A stretch of DNA of 34,887 nucleotides from Hyphomicrobiales bacterium (GTDB lineage Bacteria; Pseudomonadota; Alphaproteobacteria; Rhizobiales; Xanthobacteraceae): the NCBI GenBank assembly GCA_027307405.1, contig DAHUXA010000020.1:1-34887 (forward strand), read 5' to 3'. The notes beneath the pieces are model-generated. The model was not told where the DNA came from. It was given only the letters and a program-made list of their open reading frames with translations, and made no database searches. Made by a program: the position numbers and the translations under genes. This document shows, one piece after another, positions 18,113 to 26,954 of this stretch (position 1 is the stretch's first letter; each line of letters begins with the position of its first letter).

Positions 18113-18150
18113 TAATTATTGAGACCATCAATTAGCAAACGAGGACCACA

Positions 18151-18333
18151 ATGAACAAAGATCGCGTGCAAGGCAGCGTCGAACAAGCGAAAGGCAAGAT
18201 AAAAGAAGTGGCCGGCAAGGCGACCGGCGACACCAAGCTCGAAACCGAAGGCAAGGCTCAGAAGACCGCTGGCAAGCTGCAAAATACGATCGGCGGAATG
18301 AAGGATGCGGTGAAGGAAGCCGTCGACGATTGA
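18151..18333 (+). CDS. CsbD family stress-response protein
   Basis: MNKDRVQGSVEQAKGKIKEVAGKATGDTKLETEGKAQKTAGKLQNTIGGMKDAVKE is canonical CsbD. Confidence 0.95.
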   Translation: MNKDRVQGSVEQAKGKIKEVAGKATGDTKLETEGKAQKTAGKLQNTIGGMKDAVKEAVDD

Positions 18334-18364
18334 CGGCTGGCGGACCACACGTCCACTGCGGACG

Positions 18365-18382
18365 CCCGGCGCTTGCGCCGGG
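18365..18382 (+). terminator. Intrinsic terminator CCCGGCGC-TT-GCGCCGGG-TTTT
   Basis: Perfect 8-bp stem followed by TTTTCCGTTTT downstream of CsbD. Confidence 0.8.
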
Positions 18383-18455
18383 TTTTCCGTTTTGCGTGCT
18401 TCACCTAGCCGTCGCACGCTACTAGGCTTGCCTCGTCTAGACCGCGGAGGCGCCG

Positions 18456-18863
18456 ATGGAAGCCCTACTCGACAGCTATAAGGACCTCAGGCTGAAACTT
18501 GACGGCATGGTGCCGCCCGGCAACGGTTTTCACCGCAATTTGCTGTTCGACGCGCTCTACAGTTCGCTGCCGCGGGATCCGCAGGTGAAGGTGCAAATCT
18601 ACAATGCCGAGATTGTGCCAGGGGGCTACACCAATTGGCACAATGGCGCAGCGTTTTTCGTGGCGCTGCAAGGTGTCTTTGAGGCACATTTTCAGGAAGG
18701 AGTGCTGGTCAAAGCGAAGGCCGGCGACTGCTATTCAGAGCCGATCGCCAAATTCCACCGCGGGCATAACCCGCATCCCGAACTGCCGTATCTTTGCATC
18801 GGGGTATGTTTTACGTCTCCCGATCGCGAGCACGTCACAAATTCGATTGAACGCCCTTGGTAG
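18456..18863 (+). CDS. Cupin-like (RmlC-type) hypothetical protein
   Basis: PGGYTNWHNGAAFFVALQGVFEAHF...KAGDCYSEPIAKFHRGHNPHPELPYLCIGV suggests a small cupin barrel. Confidence 0.65.
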   Translation: MEALLDSYKDLRLKLDGMVPPGNGFHRNLLFDALYSSLPRDPQVKVQIYNAEIVPGGYTNWHNGAAFFVALQGVFEAHFQEGVLVKAKAGDCYSEPIAKFHRGHNPHPELPYLCIGVCFTSPDREHVTNSIERPW

Positions 18864-18958
18864 ATGACGCGGCAGCACGCGCGGGGCTGCCATCACATTT
18901 TCGCGTTTGGAATAGTTGATGGCCCGTGTTTTGTTCTTCGTCTCGTGCAACTGAAAAG

Positions 18959-19429
18959 ATGCCCATGTCCCGCCGATCCGAGGTCAGCGCCGGCATCCTC
19001 GCGTTCCGCCGCAAGCCCCGGCTTGAAGTGCTGCTCGCGCATCCCGGTGGCCCTTACTGGCGAAACAAAGATGAAGGCGCCTGGTCGATTCCAAAAGGCA
19101 ACGTCGAATCCGGCGATCTGCTCGCCTGCGCCAAACGGGAATTCAATGAGGAAACGGGCCTCGTCGCTGCCGGGCAGTTCGTTGCGCTATCCCCGGTCCG
19201 TCAAAAGAGCGGCAAGGTGGTACATGCCTTTGCGCTCGAGGCTGACTTCGACCTCGTCGCGTTTTCCAGCAACAAGTTCGAAATGGAATGGCCACCGCAC
19301 TCAGGCAAACATCAGAGCTTTCCTGAAGTTGATCGTATCGCCTATTTCACCCTTGCCACCGCCCGCAGAAAGATCTTGCCGGGGCAGCGCCCCTTTATCG
19401 AAGAGTTGGTGGTGCAGCTTAAAACCTAA
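18959..19429 (+). CDS. NUDIX hydrolase
   Basis: Nudix box GNVESGDLLACAKREFNEETGL; WSIPKGN. Confidence 0.9.
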   Translation: MPMSRRSEVSAGILAFRRKPRLEVLLAHPGGPYWRNKDEGAWSIPKGNVESGDLLACAKREFNEETGLVAAGQFVALSPVRQKSGKVVHAFALEADFDLVAFSSNKFEMEWPPHSGKHQSFPEVDRIAYFTLATARRKILPGQRPFIEELVVQLKT

Positions 19430-20109
19430 ACTCGTCGCACCGTAGGCCAATCGACCTCGTCTTCCGCAAGCACCCAGGTTTCGTTAAGCGCCGCGGTGCG
19501 CCACTCGCTCCAGGCCGGCAGCGCCATAACCGCATCCATATAGGCTTTCGTCGTGGCAGCAACATCAACGCCGTAGGTATGCAGACGCGCCACCACCGGC
19601 GCATACATTGCATCGGTCGCGCCGAATCGCCCGAACAAAAACGGTCCACCGTTCTTCAGGCCGTATAGCGAGCGGCATTCGGCCCACATCGCCTCGATGC
19701 GTTGTAGGTTGGCCAATGCCTCGGGCGTCAATTCGCGCTTGATGATTGGACGCCACATATTCATCGGCAGATGCCGGCGCAGCGGCAGGAAACCCGCATG
19801 CATTTCATTGGATATGGCGCGCGCAACCGCCCGCGCCGCACTGTCGGCCGGCCAAAGCCCGACGCCAGGGTATTTCTCCGCCAGGTATTCCAGGATCGCC
19901 AGCGATTCCCACACGCGTACACCCCCGTCGATCAGCGCCGGTACCTTGCCTGTGCCGGAAACCGGGCCAACAACCTGTTTGAAATTGGGTGAGTTGAGCG
20001 AAATCACGGTCTCTTCAAACGGAATGTTCGCCACTTTCATCGCGATCCACGGCCGCATCGACCAAGACGAATAGTTCTTGTTGCCGATAATCAGTTTCAG
20101 CGCCATCAC
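19426..20109 (-). CDS. Glutathione S-transferase family protein
   Basis: LIIGNKNYSSWSMRPWIAMKVANIPFEE, KVPALIDGGVRVWESLAILEYLAEKYP. Confidence 0.93.
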   Translation of the reverse strand: MMALKLIIGNKNYSSWSMRPWIAMKVANIPFEETVISLNSPNFKQVVGPVSGTGKVPALIDGGVRVWESLAILEYLAEKYPGVGLWPADSAARAVARAISNEMHAGFLPLRRHLPMNMWRPIIKRELTPEALANLQRIEAMWAECRSLYGLKNGGPFLFGRFGATDAMYAPVVARLHTYGVDVAATTKAYMDAVMALPAWSEWRTAALNETWVLAEDEVDWPTVRRV

Positions 20110-20118
20110 AGCCCCGCT

Positions 20119-20517
20119 TTATTCAGGCGCGTCGACAGGGCCGCCGACCTTTTTCCAGGCGCCGAAGCCGCCCTGGATATGTGCAACGGGTTTAAGTCCC
20201 ATGCGCTGCGCCGTTTGCGCGGCAAGCGCGGAGCGCAAACCGCCGGCGCAAAAGAACACAAATTTCTTATCCTGCGCGAAGACCGGCTTGTGGTACGGGC
20301 TCTGTGGATCGATCCAAAACTCCAGCATGCCACGCGGGCAATGGAACGCGCCTGGCACCCGACCATCGCGCTTTAATTCGCGAATGTCGCGGATATCAAC
20401 CAGCACTGTGTCATCGCGGCCGGCGAGTTTAACGGCTTGCTCGATCGGCAATGTTTCAATCTCGCGCTCGGCAGCGTCGCACAAGGCTTTATATCCAACT
20501 GTGATGGTCTGCGGCAT
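20119..20517 (-). CDS. Rhodanese-like domain protein
   Basis: VLVDIRDIRELKRDGRVPGAFHCPRGMLEFW, catalytic-loop FFCAGGLRSALAAQ. Confidence 0.9.
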   Translation of the reverse strand: MPQTITVGYKALCDAAEREIETLPIEQAVKLAGRDDTVLVDIRDIRELKRDGRVPGAFHCPRGMLEFWIDPQSPYHKPVFAQDKKFVFFCAGGLRSALAAQTAQRMGLKPVAHIQGGFGAWKKVGGPVDAPE

Positions 20518-20631
20518 TGCTTTTCTCCGTGAGCGCATATGCTGGCAGAGCCCCAAGCCGCACTCAAGCCGAGCAGTTGAAGCTTGCCGTGCAAGCAGGC
20601 ACCATCGTGCACAAGGAGCCACGTGACCCCT

Positions 20632-21384
20632 ATGACAGCCCTTGCCTTTCCTGATCTCGCAGCCTGCGCCTGGTTCCTCAGCGCCTGGATTGTTTATTCG
20701 ATTGTGATCGAAAAAAGTGCGAAAGGCCGCACCAGCCTTAACGCACTCATGAATGGCTATCGTGACGAATGGATGGAGCGTTTGCTGGAGCGCGACATGC
20801 GTATGGTCGATGCCCAGGTCACGGCAGCGCTGCAGAATGGAACTGCGTTCTTCGCCTCCACCAGCCTCATCGCCATTGGTGGTGCGCTGACGCTGCTGCG
20901 CTCGAGCGACGAAATAATAATGACCGTCATGCCACTATTGCCGTTCGGCACCACACCGTCGCGCGGATTGTGGGACCTGAAGATGATGGGTTTGATTATC
21001 ATCTTCGTTTATGCGTTTTTTAAGTTTGCCTGGTCGTACCGGCTATTCAACTATTTCGCCATCATGGTCGGCGCGGCGCCACTACCCGCCGAAAAGGACA
21101 CCCCCGCGGCCCAAATTTTCGCGCACAGAGCGGCGAGGCTTTGCGCGGACGCGGGCCGCCATTTCAATCGCGGCCAGCGCGCCTTCTTCTTCGCGCTCGG
21201 CTATCTGGGCTGGTTTCTCGGCCCGATACCCTTTGCGCTATCGACCGCCGGCATTCTGATCGTAATGTGGCAGCGGCAATTTGCTTCCGATGCACGCAAA
21301 GCATTTGAAACGGATATCGCCGAACCAATGGCCGCGACGACGAAGCAGCGCAGCCTCAAGCCATCCCCATCAAGACGGCGATAG
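20632..21384 (+). CDS. DUF599 family membrane protein
   Basis: Polytopic; RDEWMERLLERDMRMVDAQVTAALQNGTAFFASTSLIAIGGALTLL, KFAWSYRLFNYFAIMVGAAP, FNRGQRAFFFALGYLGWFLGP. Confidence 0.85.
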   Translation: MTALAFPDLAACAWFLSAWIVYSIVIEKSAKGRTSLNALMNGYRDEWMERLLERDMRMVDAQVTAALQNGTAFFASTSLIAIGGALTLLRSSDEIIMTVMPLLPFGTTPSRGLWDLKMMGLIIIFVYAFFKFAWSYRLFNYFAIMVGAAPLPAEKDTPAAQIFAHRAARLCADAGRHFNRGQRAFFFALGYLGWFLGPIPFALSTAGILIVMWQRQFASDARKAFETDIAEPMAATTKQRSLKPSPSRRR

Positions 21385-21505
21385 CGGCTACGATCAGCAC
21401 CGCCAGTGACGCAGCAAGCGTGGTGACGATCCGTTGATCGCTATATCCAGTTTCTTGATGACCGGCTGAATCCGCCGACGCCTGTGAATGGGAATTCAGT
21501 GACAT
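21356..21505 (-). CDS. 49-aa single-TM miniprotein
   Basis: MSLNSHSQASADSAGHQETGYSDQRIVTTLAASLAVLIVAAIAVLMGMA; SD-like aaaggggg; antisense-overlaps the DUF599 3' end by 29 nt. Confidence 0.5.
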   Translation of the reverse strand: MSLNSHSQASADSAGHQETGYSDQRIVTTLAASLAVLIVAAIAVLMGMA

Positions 21506-21634
21506 GGGCGCCCCCTTTGAAAAGGCATGGCCTGGATGGTGCGCGAGCACGCCTACACGAACTCGGGCGCACGAATCGCCCTGATCGATAAGGTTATCAT
21601 TTTTGCTGTCTGGCGGCTTCGCGTGCGCGCTTTC

Positions 21635-23449
21635 TCAACTTCCAGCCAGATCCGCGAGCCGCAGTTGGACGCGCTCCTCGCCTTGCCAGCGATCAACAAC
21701 GATTTGACCGGCGGCGTGCAAGGCCCGCCCGCGATTTTCCAAAAGCGCCTTCCCAAGCGGCTGGCCAACGGCACGGAAGGCAATCGCGTTCACGAATTTT
21801 CCGTCGTTTGAGCGAAAGCGCGCGCGGATGTGATTCTCACCAACCGGATCGGCATACACAAGCGAGTGCGCCGGCAACGCCAGCAGCGGTTCCGGATTAC
21901 CTGCTCCATAAGGTCCGGCACGCGACAGCAGATCAGCGAGCGCAAGATTGAAACCGCCAGCAGCAATTGCTCCGTCGATCAATAGTGCATTCTCGCGCCG
22001 TGCGGCCTCGACCGGTGCCGCCAATGCATCTTCGAGAAAGGCGCGGAAGGCGCCGAGTGCACCCCTTTTCAGGGTTACCCCTGCGGCCATGGCATGCCCC
22101 CCGCCCTTGAGCAAAAGGCCTTCTTGCACTGCGCGGCGAACCGCACGGCCCAGGTCAACACCGGCGATCGATCGCCCGGAACCCGTGCCCATACCGCCGG
22201 GCTCCAGTGCAATCGCAAAGGCCGGACGGTCATAGCGCTCCTTCAAGCGCGCCGCGACCAGCCCAACCACGCCCGGGTGCCAGCCTTCGGCGGCGGTGAC
22301 AACGACCGCGCCCTTTTCTTCCAAGCCGAGAGCGGCGAGCGCCTCGGCTTCCGCTTGTGCCAATGTCGCCTGCTCGATCTGCTGCCGTTCACGGTTCAAT
22401 CGATCGAGTTCGACAGCAATGCGTGCAGCTTCGCTCGGGTCTTCCTCCAGAAGAAGGCGCACGCCGAGATCGGCGCGGCCGATGCGCCCACCGGCATTGA
22501 TGCGCGGCCCGAGCAGGAAGCCGAGATGCCAAGCCTCCGGCGGGCCCGAGAGCCGCGCCGCGTCCATCAGGCTCACGTGCCCGACGCGCTCGCGCCGGCG
22601 CAGCGCGATCAAACCCTTGGCGACGAAAGCGCGATTGAGACCCCGCAAAGGCACCACGTCGGCGACGGTACCGAGTGCCACAAGATGCAAGAGCGAGAGT
22701 AGATCAGGCTCACCCCGTGCGCCGGCCCAGAAATTGCGCTGGCGCAACTCGCGAGTGACGGCGACCAATGTCAGGAACACCAGCCCAACCGCAGCAAGGT
22801 GCCCGAGGCCGGACAGGTCGTCAGCCCGGTTTGGGTCAACGATAGCAACAGCGTCGGGAAGTTTTTCGTCGGCCTGATGATGGTCGATCACCACGGTTTC
22901 GAGACCGAGCTTTCTCGCTTCGGCGAGCGGCTCGAGACTGGTGATTCCGCAATCGACCGTGATCAGTAGTTTTGTGCTGCGGTCGGCGAAGGAGCGGATG
23001 GCATCCACGTTCGGTCCATAACCTTCGAAGATACGGTCCGGGATATGGATGATTGGATCCAGCCCGCAGTGGCGCAGGTAGTGGCAAAGCAACGCCGACG
23101 CGGTGGCACCGTCGACGTCATAGTCACCGAAGATAGCGACGCTTTCGCCACGAATGACGGCATCAGCGATGCGCGTCGATGCTGCCTCCATATCGGTTAG
23201 AGTGTGCGGGTCCGGCATGAGCCGCTTGATGGTGGGGTCGAGGAAACTCTCGACTTCATCCACATTCACATTCCGGCCAGCCAAGACACGCGCCAGCAGT
23301 TCGTCCAGGCCATGACGTTGCGCTATGGCCAGCGCCCGCGCCGATCCCCGCTCGTCGAGGCGGTCACGCCATGCCCGCCCGGTCAACGACTGTTGGACAC
23401 CGAGAAAGCAACGGTCACCGGGATTGAACTGTATTGCTGGCAGCGCCAT
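21635..23449 (-). CDS. recJ: Single-stranded-DNA-specific exonuclease RecJ
   Basis: VAIFGDYDVDGATASALL, VTVDCGITS, VVIDHHQADEKLP, GGHAMAAGVT. ORF start 23647 moved to MALPAIQFN. Confidence 0.94.
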   Translation of the reverse strand: MALPAIQFNPGDRCFLGVQQSLTGRAWRDRLDERGSARALAIAQRHGLDELLARVLAGRNVNVDEVESFLDPTIKRLMPDPHTLTDMEAASTRIADAVIRGESVAIFGDYDVDGATASALLCHYLRHCGLDPIIHIPDRIFEGYGPNVDAIRSFADRSTKLLITVDCGITSLEPLAEARKLGLETVVIDHHQADEKLPDAVAIVDPNRADDLSGLGHLAAVGLVFLTLVAVTRELRQRNFWAGARGEPDLLSLLHLVALGTVADVVPLRGLNRAFVAKGLIALRRRERVGHVSLMDAARLSGPPEAWHLGFLLGPRINAGGRIGRADLGVRLLLEEDPSEAARIAVELDRLNRERQQIEQATLAQAEAEALAALGLEEKGAVVVTAAEGWHPGVVGLVAARLKERYDRPAFAIALEPGGMGTGSGRSIAGVDLGRAVRRAVQEGLLLKGGGHAMAAGVTLKRGALGAFRAFLEDALAAPVEAARRENALLIDGAIAAGGFNLALADLLSRAGPYGAGNPEPLLALPAHSLVYADPVGENHIRARFRSNDGKFVNAIAFRAVGQPLGKALLENRGRALHAAGQIVVDRWQGEERVQLRLADLAGS

Positions 23450-23546
23450 CGCCGTATGCCGTTGGCGGGACGGGATCGCCCCGTTGAGAATCGGTTGTCG
23501 GAAGTCCCATATAGTGACGAAGGCTGCGGGCGCACACCAGTGCGGA

Positions 23547-24578
23547 TCAGCCGGCAATTTCCGCGTGGATACGTAGCAGCTCCGGAATGGTCGCAGGATC
23601 CCGCCGGCCAAAGCCGCATTCCGTTGCAATCGAAAAGCTCTTTGCATGCCGTTCGGCGGTCGCCAATCGTTCGCGCGTGCCGGTCACGCCATCGGTGTAA
23701 TGCACCAAACCGAGGCTGAGCTCGGTCTCCGGCTTGAGACGCAGCCGCGCGAGCGGCTGAAAGTAAGCGTCGTCGTTACGATCCCGCGGCACGGGCATGT
23801 GGATAACTTGGATCGTGCGCTTAATATCCGCAGAAAGCCGGTTCGCGACATCGACCATGTCGCCCATGTCGGTCGGTTCGACGACATGTTTATGGTTGGA
23901 GTCGCCGTAGCAAAAATGAAACAGGAGCTCGATCTTGGCGGGCACATGATTCGCAAGGTCGGTCAGAATGCGTGAGAACGAGGCGAGCATTTCTGCGCGT
24001 GTCTTGCCGTAAGCGTTGGCCTCCCCACGCTGGAGCCGCGCGAACACGGCCGAAGCCACATCGAACTGGATGGCGATCTGGTCGTGCGGTAATGCCACCG
24101 CGATCTTGTCAATTTCGCGCTTGAGCGCCTCGTTGTAGATCGGATCGAGCGGCTGGTGCAGATCGTCTTGGAGGAACAACCAGATAACCGAATGCGCGGG
24201 CACCAGGTCGATCTGAAAGCGCACTCCTTTTGGAATCACGCCCTGCGTTTGGAGAGCAGCGAATTCGTCATAAGACGCCTTGGCAATATCAGCATAAAAG
24301 AGATTGTCGAAGCGCACTTGCGTTGCGTTTTTCCCAGGCTTCAATCGGTAACGGACGCGCGCCGTGCCAGTGGCGTGGACACGGAATAGCTCATCGGATT
24401 TTTCAAGCGCCGGGTTTTTGGCGAATGCGGGCTCCAGCCAGGTGATCCAATCGGAGCGCTCCCCTGTTTCGCCATCGGGGATTCGTTTCAAGCGCGGCCC
24501 GAGCACACCGGCCACTATCTGGAAGACCTCGCGCGCGTCGCGAAGCGGTACGCTCCCGACGAGATGAACATGGCGCAT
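23547..24578 (-). CDS. Cobalamin-independent methionine synthase-like (MetE C-terminal / UROD-fold) protein
   Basis: MRHVHLVGSVPL, LLFHFCYGDSNHKH (HxC) and SIATECGFGRRD (late Cys) resemble MetE zinc-site positions; orphan 343-aa protein. Confidence 0.65.
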   Translation of the reverse strand: MRHVHLVGSVPLRDAREVFQIVAGVLGPRLKRIPDGETGERSDWITWLEPAFAKNPALEKSDELFRVHATGTARVRYRLKPGKNATQVRFDNLFYADIAKASYDEFAALQTQGVIPKGVRFQIDLVPAHSVIWLFLQDDLHQPLDPIYNEALKREIDKIAVALPHDQIAIQFDVASAVFARLQRGEANAYGKTRAEMLASFSRILTDLANHVPAKIELLFHFCYGDSNHKHVVEPTDMGDMVDVANRLSADIKRTIQVIHMPVPRDRNDDAYFQPLARLRLKPETELSLGLVHYTDGVTGTRERLATAERHAKSFSIATECGFGRRDPATIPELLRIHAEIAG

Positions 24579-24584
24579 GCGAAT

Positions 24585-25592
24585 TCAGTCGAGATAAAAC
24601 TTTTCGAATTGACGGTGCTCGGCCATTACCCGGCGTACCGTGCCGGTGACCGATCGCATCACCACCGTTTCCGTCTCGATCACGTCCTTGCCGAATTTGA
24701 CTCCGCTCAACATGGCGCCGCTGGTGACGCCGGTGGCTGCGAAAAGGCAATCGCCCTTCACCATGTCTACGATCTCATATTTACGCTTTGGATCTTTGAT
24801 CCCCATCTTCAACGTGCGTTCACGCAGTTGTTCGGTATCAATGATGAGCCGCGTCTGCATCTGACCGCCGATGCAGCGCAGGGCGGCGGCGGCCAGAACG
24901 CCTTCCGGCGCGCCTCCGATGCCGAGATAGATGTCGATGCCGGTTTTTGGCTCAGCGCAATGGATCACACCGGCGACGTCACCGTCGCTAATGAGGCTGA
25001 CCGCAGCGCCGGTCTTGCGCACTGCCGCGATGATGTCGGCGTGACGTGGCCGGTCGAGAAGTATGGCGGTAATTTCTGACGGCTTGACGCCTTTCGCCTT
25101 GGCAAGGCGCATGATGTTTTCATCAGCCGGTGCATCCAGGTCGATGGTGCCCTTCGGGTAACCAGGGCCGATGGCGATCTTCTGCATATAACAGTCGGGC
25201 GCGTGCAACAGCGTGCCGGCATCGGCCATCGCGATGGTGGCAATCGCCCCAGGCATGTTCTTGGCGCAGAGCGTCGTGCCTTCCAGGGGATCCACCGCGA
25301 TGTCGACCTTGGGGCCGTGCCTCGTGCCGACTTTCTCACCGATGAAAAGCATCGGGGCTTCGTCAATTTCCCCCTCACCGATCACGACCGTGCCGTCGAT
25401 GGGTAACTTATTGAGTTCTCGCCGCATCGCATCAACGGCGGCCTGGTCGGAGGCCTTGTCTTTGCCATGGCCGCGCAGCCGCGCCGAGGATACCGCCGCA
25501 CGTTCGGTCACGCGGACAATCTCGAGGCTGAGAACGCGTTCCAGCAGCAATTCGGGCTGGACGGTAATACTCGCCATTTGACGCTCCCTCAC
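24585..25592 (-). CDS. glpX: Class II fructose-1,6-bisphosphatase
   Basis: VVIGEGEIDEAPMLFIGEKVG, DIAVDPLEGTTLCAKNMPGAIA, YLGIGGAPEGVLAAAALRCIGGQMQ. Confidence 0.96.
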   Translation of the reverse strand: MRERQMASITVQPELLLERVLSLEIVRVTERAAVSSARLRGHGKDKASDQAAVDAMRRELNKLPIDGTVVIGEGEIDEAPMLFIGEKVGTRHGPKVDIAVDPLEGTTLCAKNMPGAIATIAMADAGTLLHAPDCYMQKIAIGPGYPKGTIDLDAPADENIMRLAKAKGVKPSEITAILLDRPRHADIIAAVRKTGAAVSLISDGDVAGVIHCAEPKTGIDIYLGIGGAPEGVLAAAALRCIGGQMQTRLIIDTEQLRERTLKMGIKDPKRKYEIVDMVKGDCLFAATGVTSGAMLSGVKFGKDVIETETVVMRSVTGTVRRVMAEHRQFEKFYLD

Positions 25593-25622
25593 AAACGCGG
25601 GTCTCGCCTTGACTGGCGGCCC

Positions 25623-26936
25623 TTAGTTCTTCTCGATCCGGATCACCTGCGGCCGGCCTGAGATCACCCTATCGCGCCCCACCGCCGCAAGTGCCTTGCG
25701 CACTGCGTCCTCGCTTGTTGCATATGTGATGAGAATAACGGGGACGGAACCAGCCTTAGTGTCGCGACCGAGGTGCGCCGGGTCATGGCGCTGCACAATC
25801 GACTCCAGCGAAATGTCCTGTTCGGCAAGCCTTTTGGCAATGGTCGCCGCAGTTCCCGGCTTGTCGCGCGCGACAAGCCGGATGTAATAGCCGCCTTCGT
25901 GGCGTTGCATCGGGGCCTTTCGCACGCTTACAAGCCGGGCCGTCGGCCTGCCGAAGGGCGCCGTCCGCACGCCGCGCGCAATATCGCCAATGTCCGAAAG
26001 TACCGCCGAAGCCGTGGCCGCGCCACCGGCGCCGGGGCCAACGAGTGTCAGCGGATTGATATCGGTGGCATCGATCGTTACCGCATTGGTTACACCCATG
26101 ACCTGGGCAATCGCGGAATCCTTCCGCACCATGGTCGGATGCACGCGTTGCTCAATGCCCTTCGGCGTTTTCACAGCAACGCCCAAGAGTTTTACGCGAT
26201 ACCCAAGTTCATCCGCAGCAGAAAGATCAGCGGGAGTAATGGAGGAGATCCCTTCCACATAGATCGCGCTTTGGTCGACTTTCGTGCCGAACGCAAGACT
26301 TGCCAAAATAGCGAGCTTCTGCGCGGTGTCGTGACCATCGATATCGAAGCTCGGATCGGCCTCCGCGTAGCCCAAGCGTTGCGCCTCCTTCAGGCACTCG
26401 GCGAACGACATCTTGTCCTGCTCCATCCGCGTCAGGATGTAATTGCAGGTGCCGTTCAAAATGCCGTAGATGCGGTCGAACGAATTGCCGGCCATTCCTT
26501 CACGCAGTGTTTTGACGATTGGAATGGCAGCGCCGACTGCCGCCTCGAAATTGAGCGCGACGTGCTTGCTCTCAGCTAGCGCAGCAAGTTTAACGCCATG
26601 CCGGGCAAGCAGCGCCTTGTTGGCAGTTACCACCGATTTGCCGGATGCAAGCGCCGCCTCGACCGCACCCTTGGCCGGATTCCCAGCACCGCCAATCAAC
26701 TCGACGAAAACATCGATGCCCGGATCGCGCGCGAGCGCGACTGGATCAGCGAACCATTTCATCTTCTTGAGATCGATCCCGCGTTCTTTCGTACGCGAGC
26801 GCGCACACACTGCAACGATCTCGATGGCGCGTCCGCAACGCGCCGTTAGTGCTTCTCGCTGACGCGCGACCTGGGCAACCAAGACGGCGCCGACCGTGCC
26901 CAACCCGGCGACACCCACTTTCAGGGCTGTGGCCAT
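25623..26936 (-). CDS. hom: Homoserine dehydrogenase with C-terminal ACT domain
   Basis: VGVAGLGTVGAVLV, GILNGTCNYILTRM, EADPSFDIDGHDTAQKLAILASLAF. Confidence 0.96.
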   Translation of the reverse strand: MATALKVGVAGLGTVGAVLVAQVARQREALTARCGRAIEIVAVCARSRTKERGIDLKKMKWFADPVALARDPGIDVFVELIGGAGNPAKGAVEAALASGKSVVTANKALLARHGVKLAALAESKHVALNFEAAVGAAIPIVKTLREGMAGNSFDRIYGILNGTCNYILTRMEQDKMSFAECLKEAQRLGYAEADPSFDIDGHDTAQKLAILASLAFGTKVDQSAIYVEGISSITPADLSAADELGYRVKLLGVAVKTPKGIEQRVHPTMVRKDSAIAQVMGVTNAVTIDATDINPLTLVGPGAGGAATASAVLSDIGDIARGVRTAPFGRPTARLVSVRKAPMQRHEGGYYIRLVARDKPGTAATIAKRLAEQDISLESIVQRHDPAHLGRDTKAGSVPVILITYATSEDAVRKALAAVGRDRVISGRPQVIRIEKN

Positions 26937-26954
26937 GAATGTGTGTGCCCGTAG

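Noticed and set aside
18118-18132. ATTGA-gacca-TCAAT dyad upstream of CsbD as an FNR/FixK box
   Set aside because: Half-site spacing is one nt short of TTGAT-N4-ATCAA and it lies downstream of a perfect EcfG promoter; may be only a 5'UTR dyad.
23449-23647. Apparent 101-bp overlap between recJ and the MetE-like gene
   Set aside because: Arises from the upstream-extended ORF call; recJ similarity begins at MALPAIQFN (23449), leaving a gap.
25773-26579. 268-aa ORF on plus strand antisense to hom
   Set aside because: Shadow ORF typical of GC-rich coding sequence; low-complexity Arg-rich translation with no recognisable domain, while hom on the opposite strand is unambiguous.
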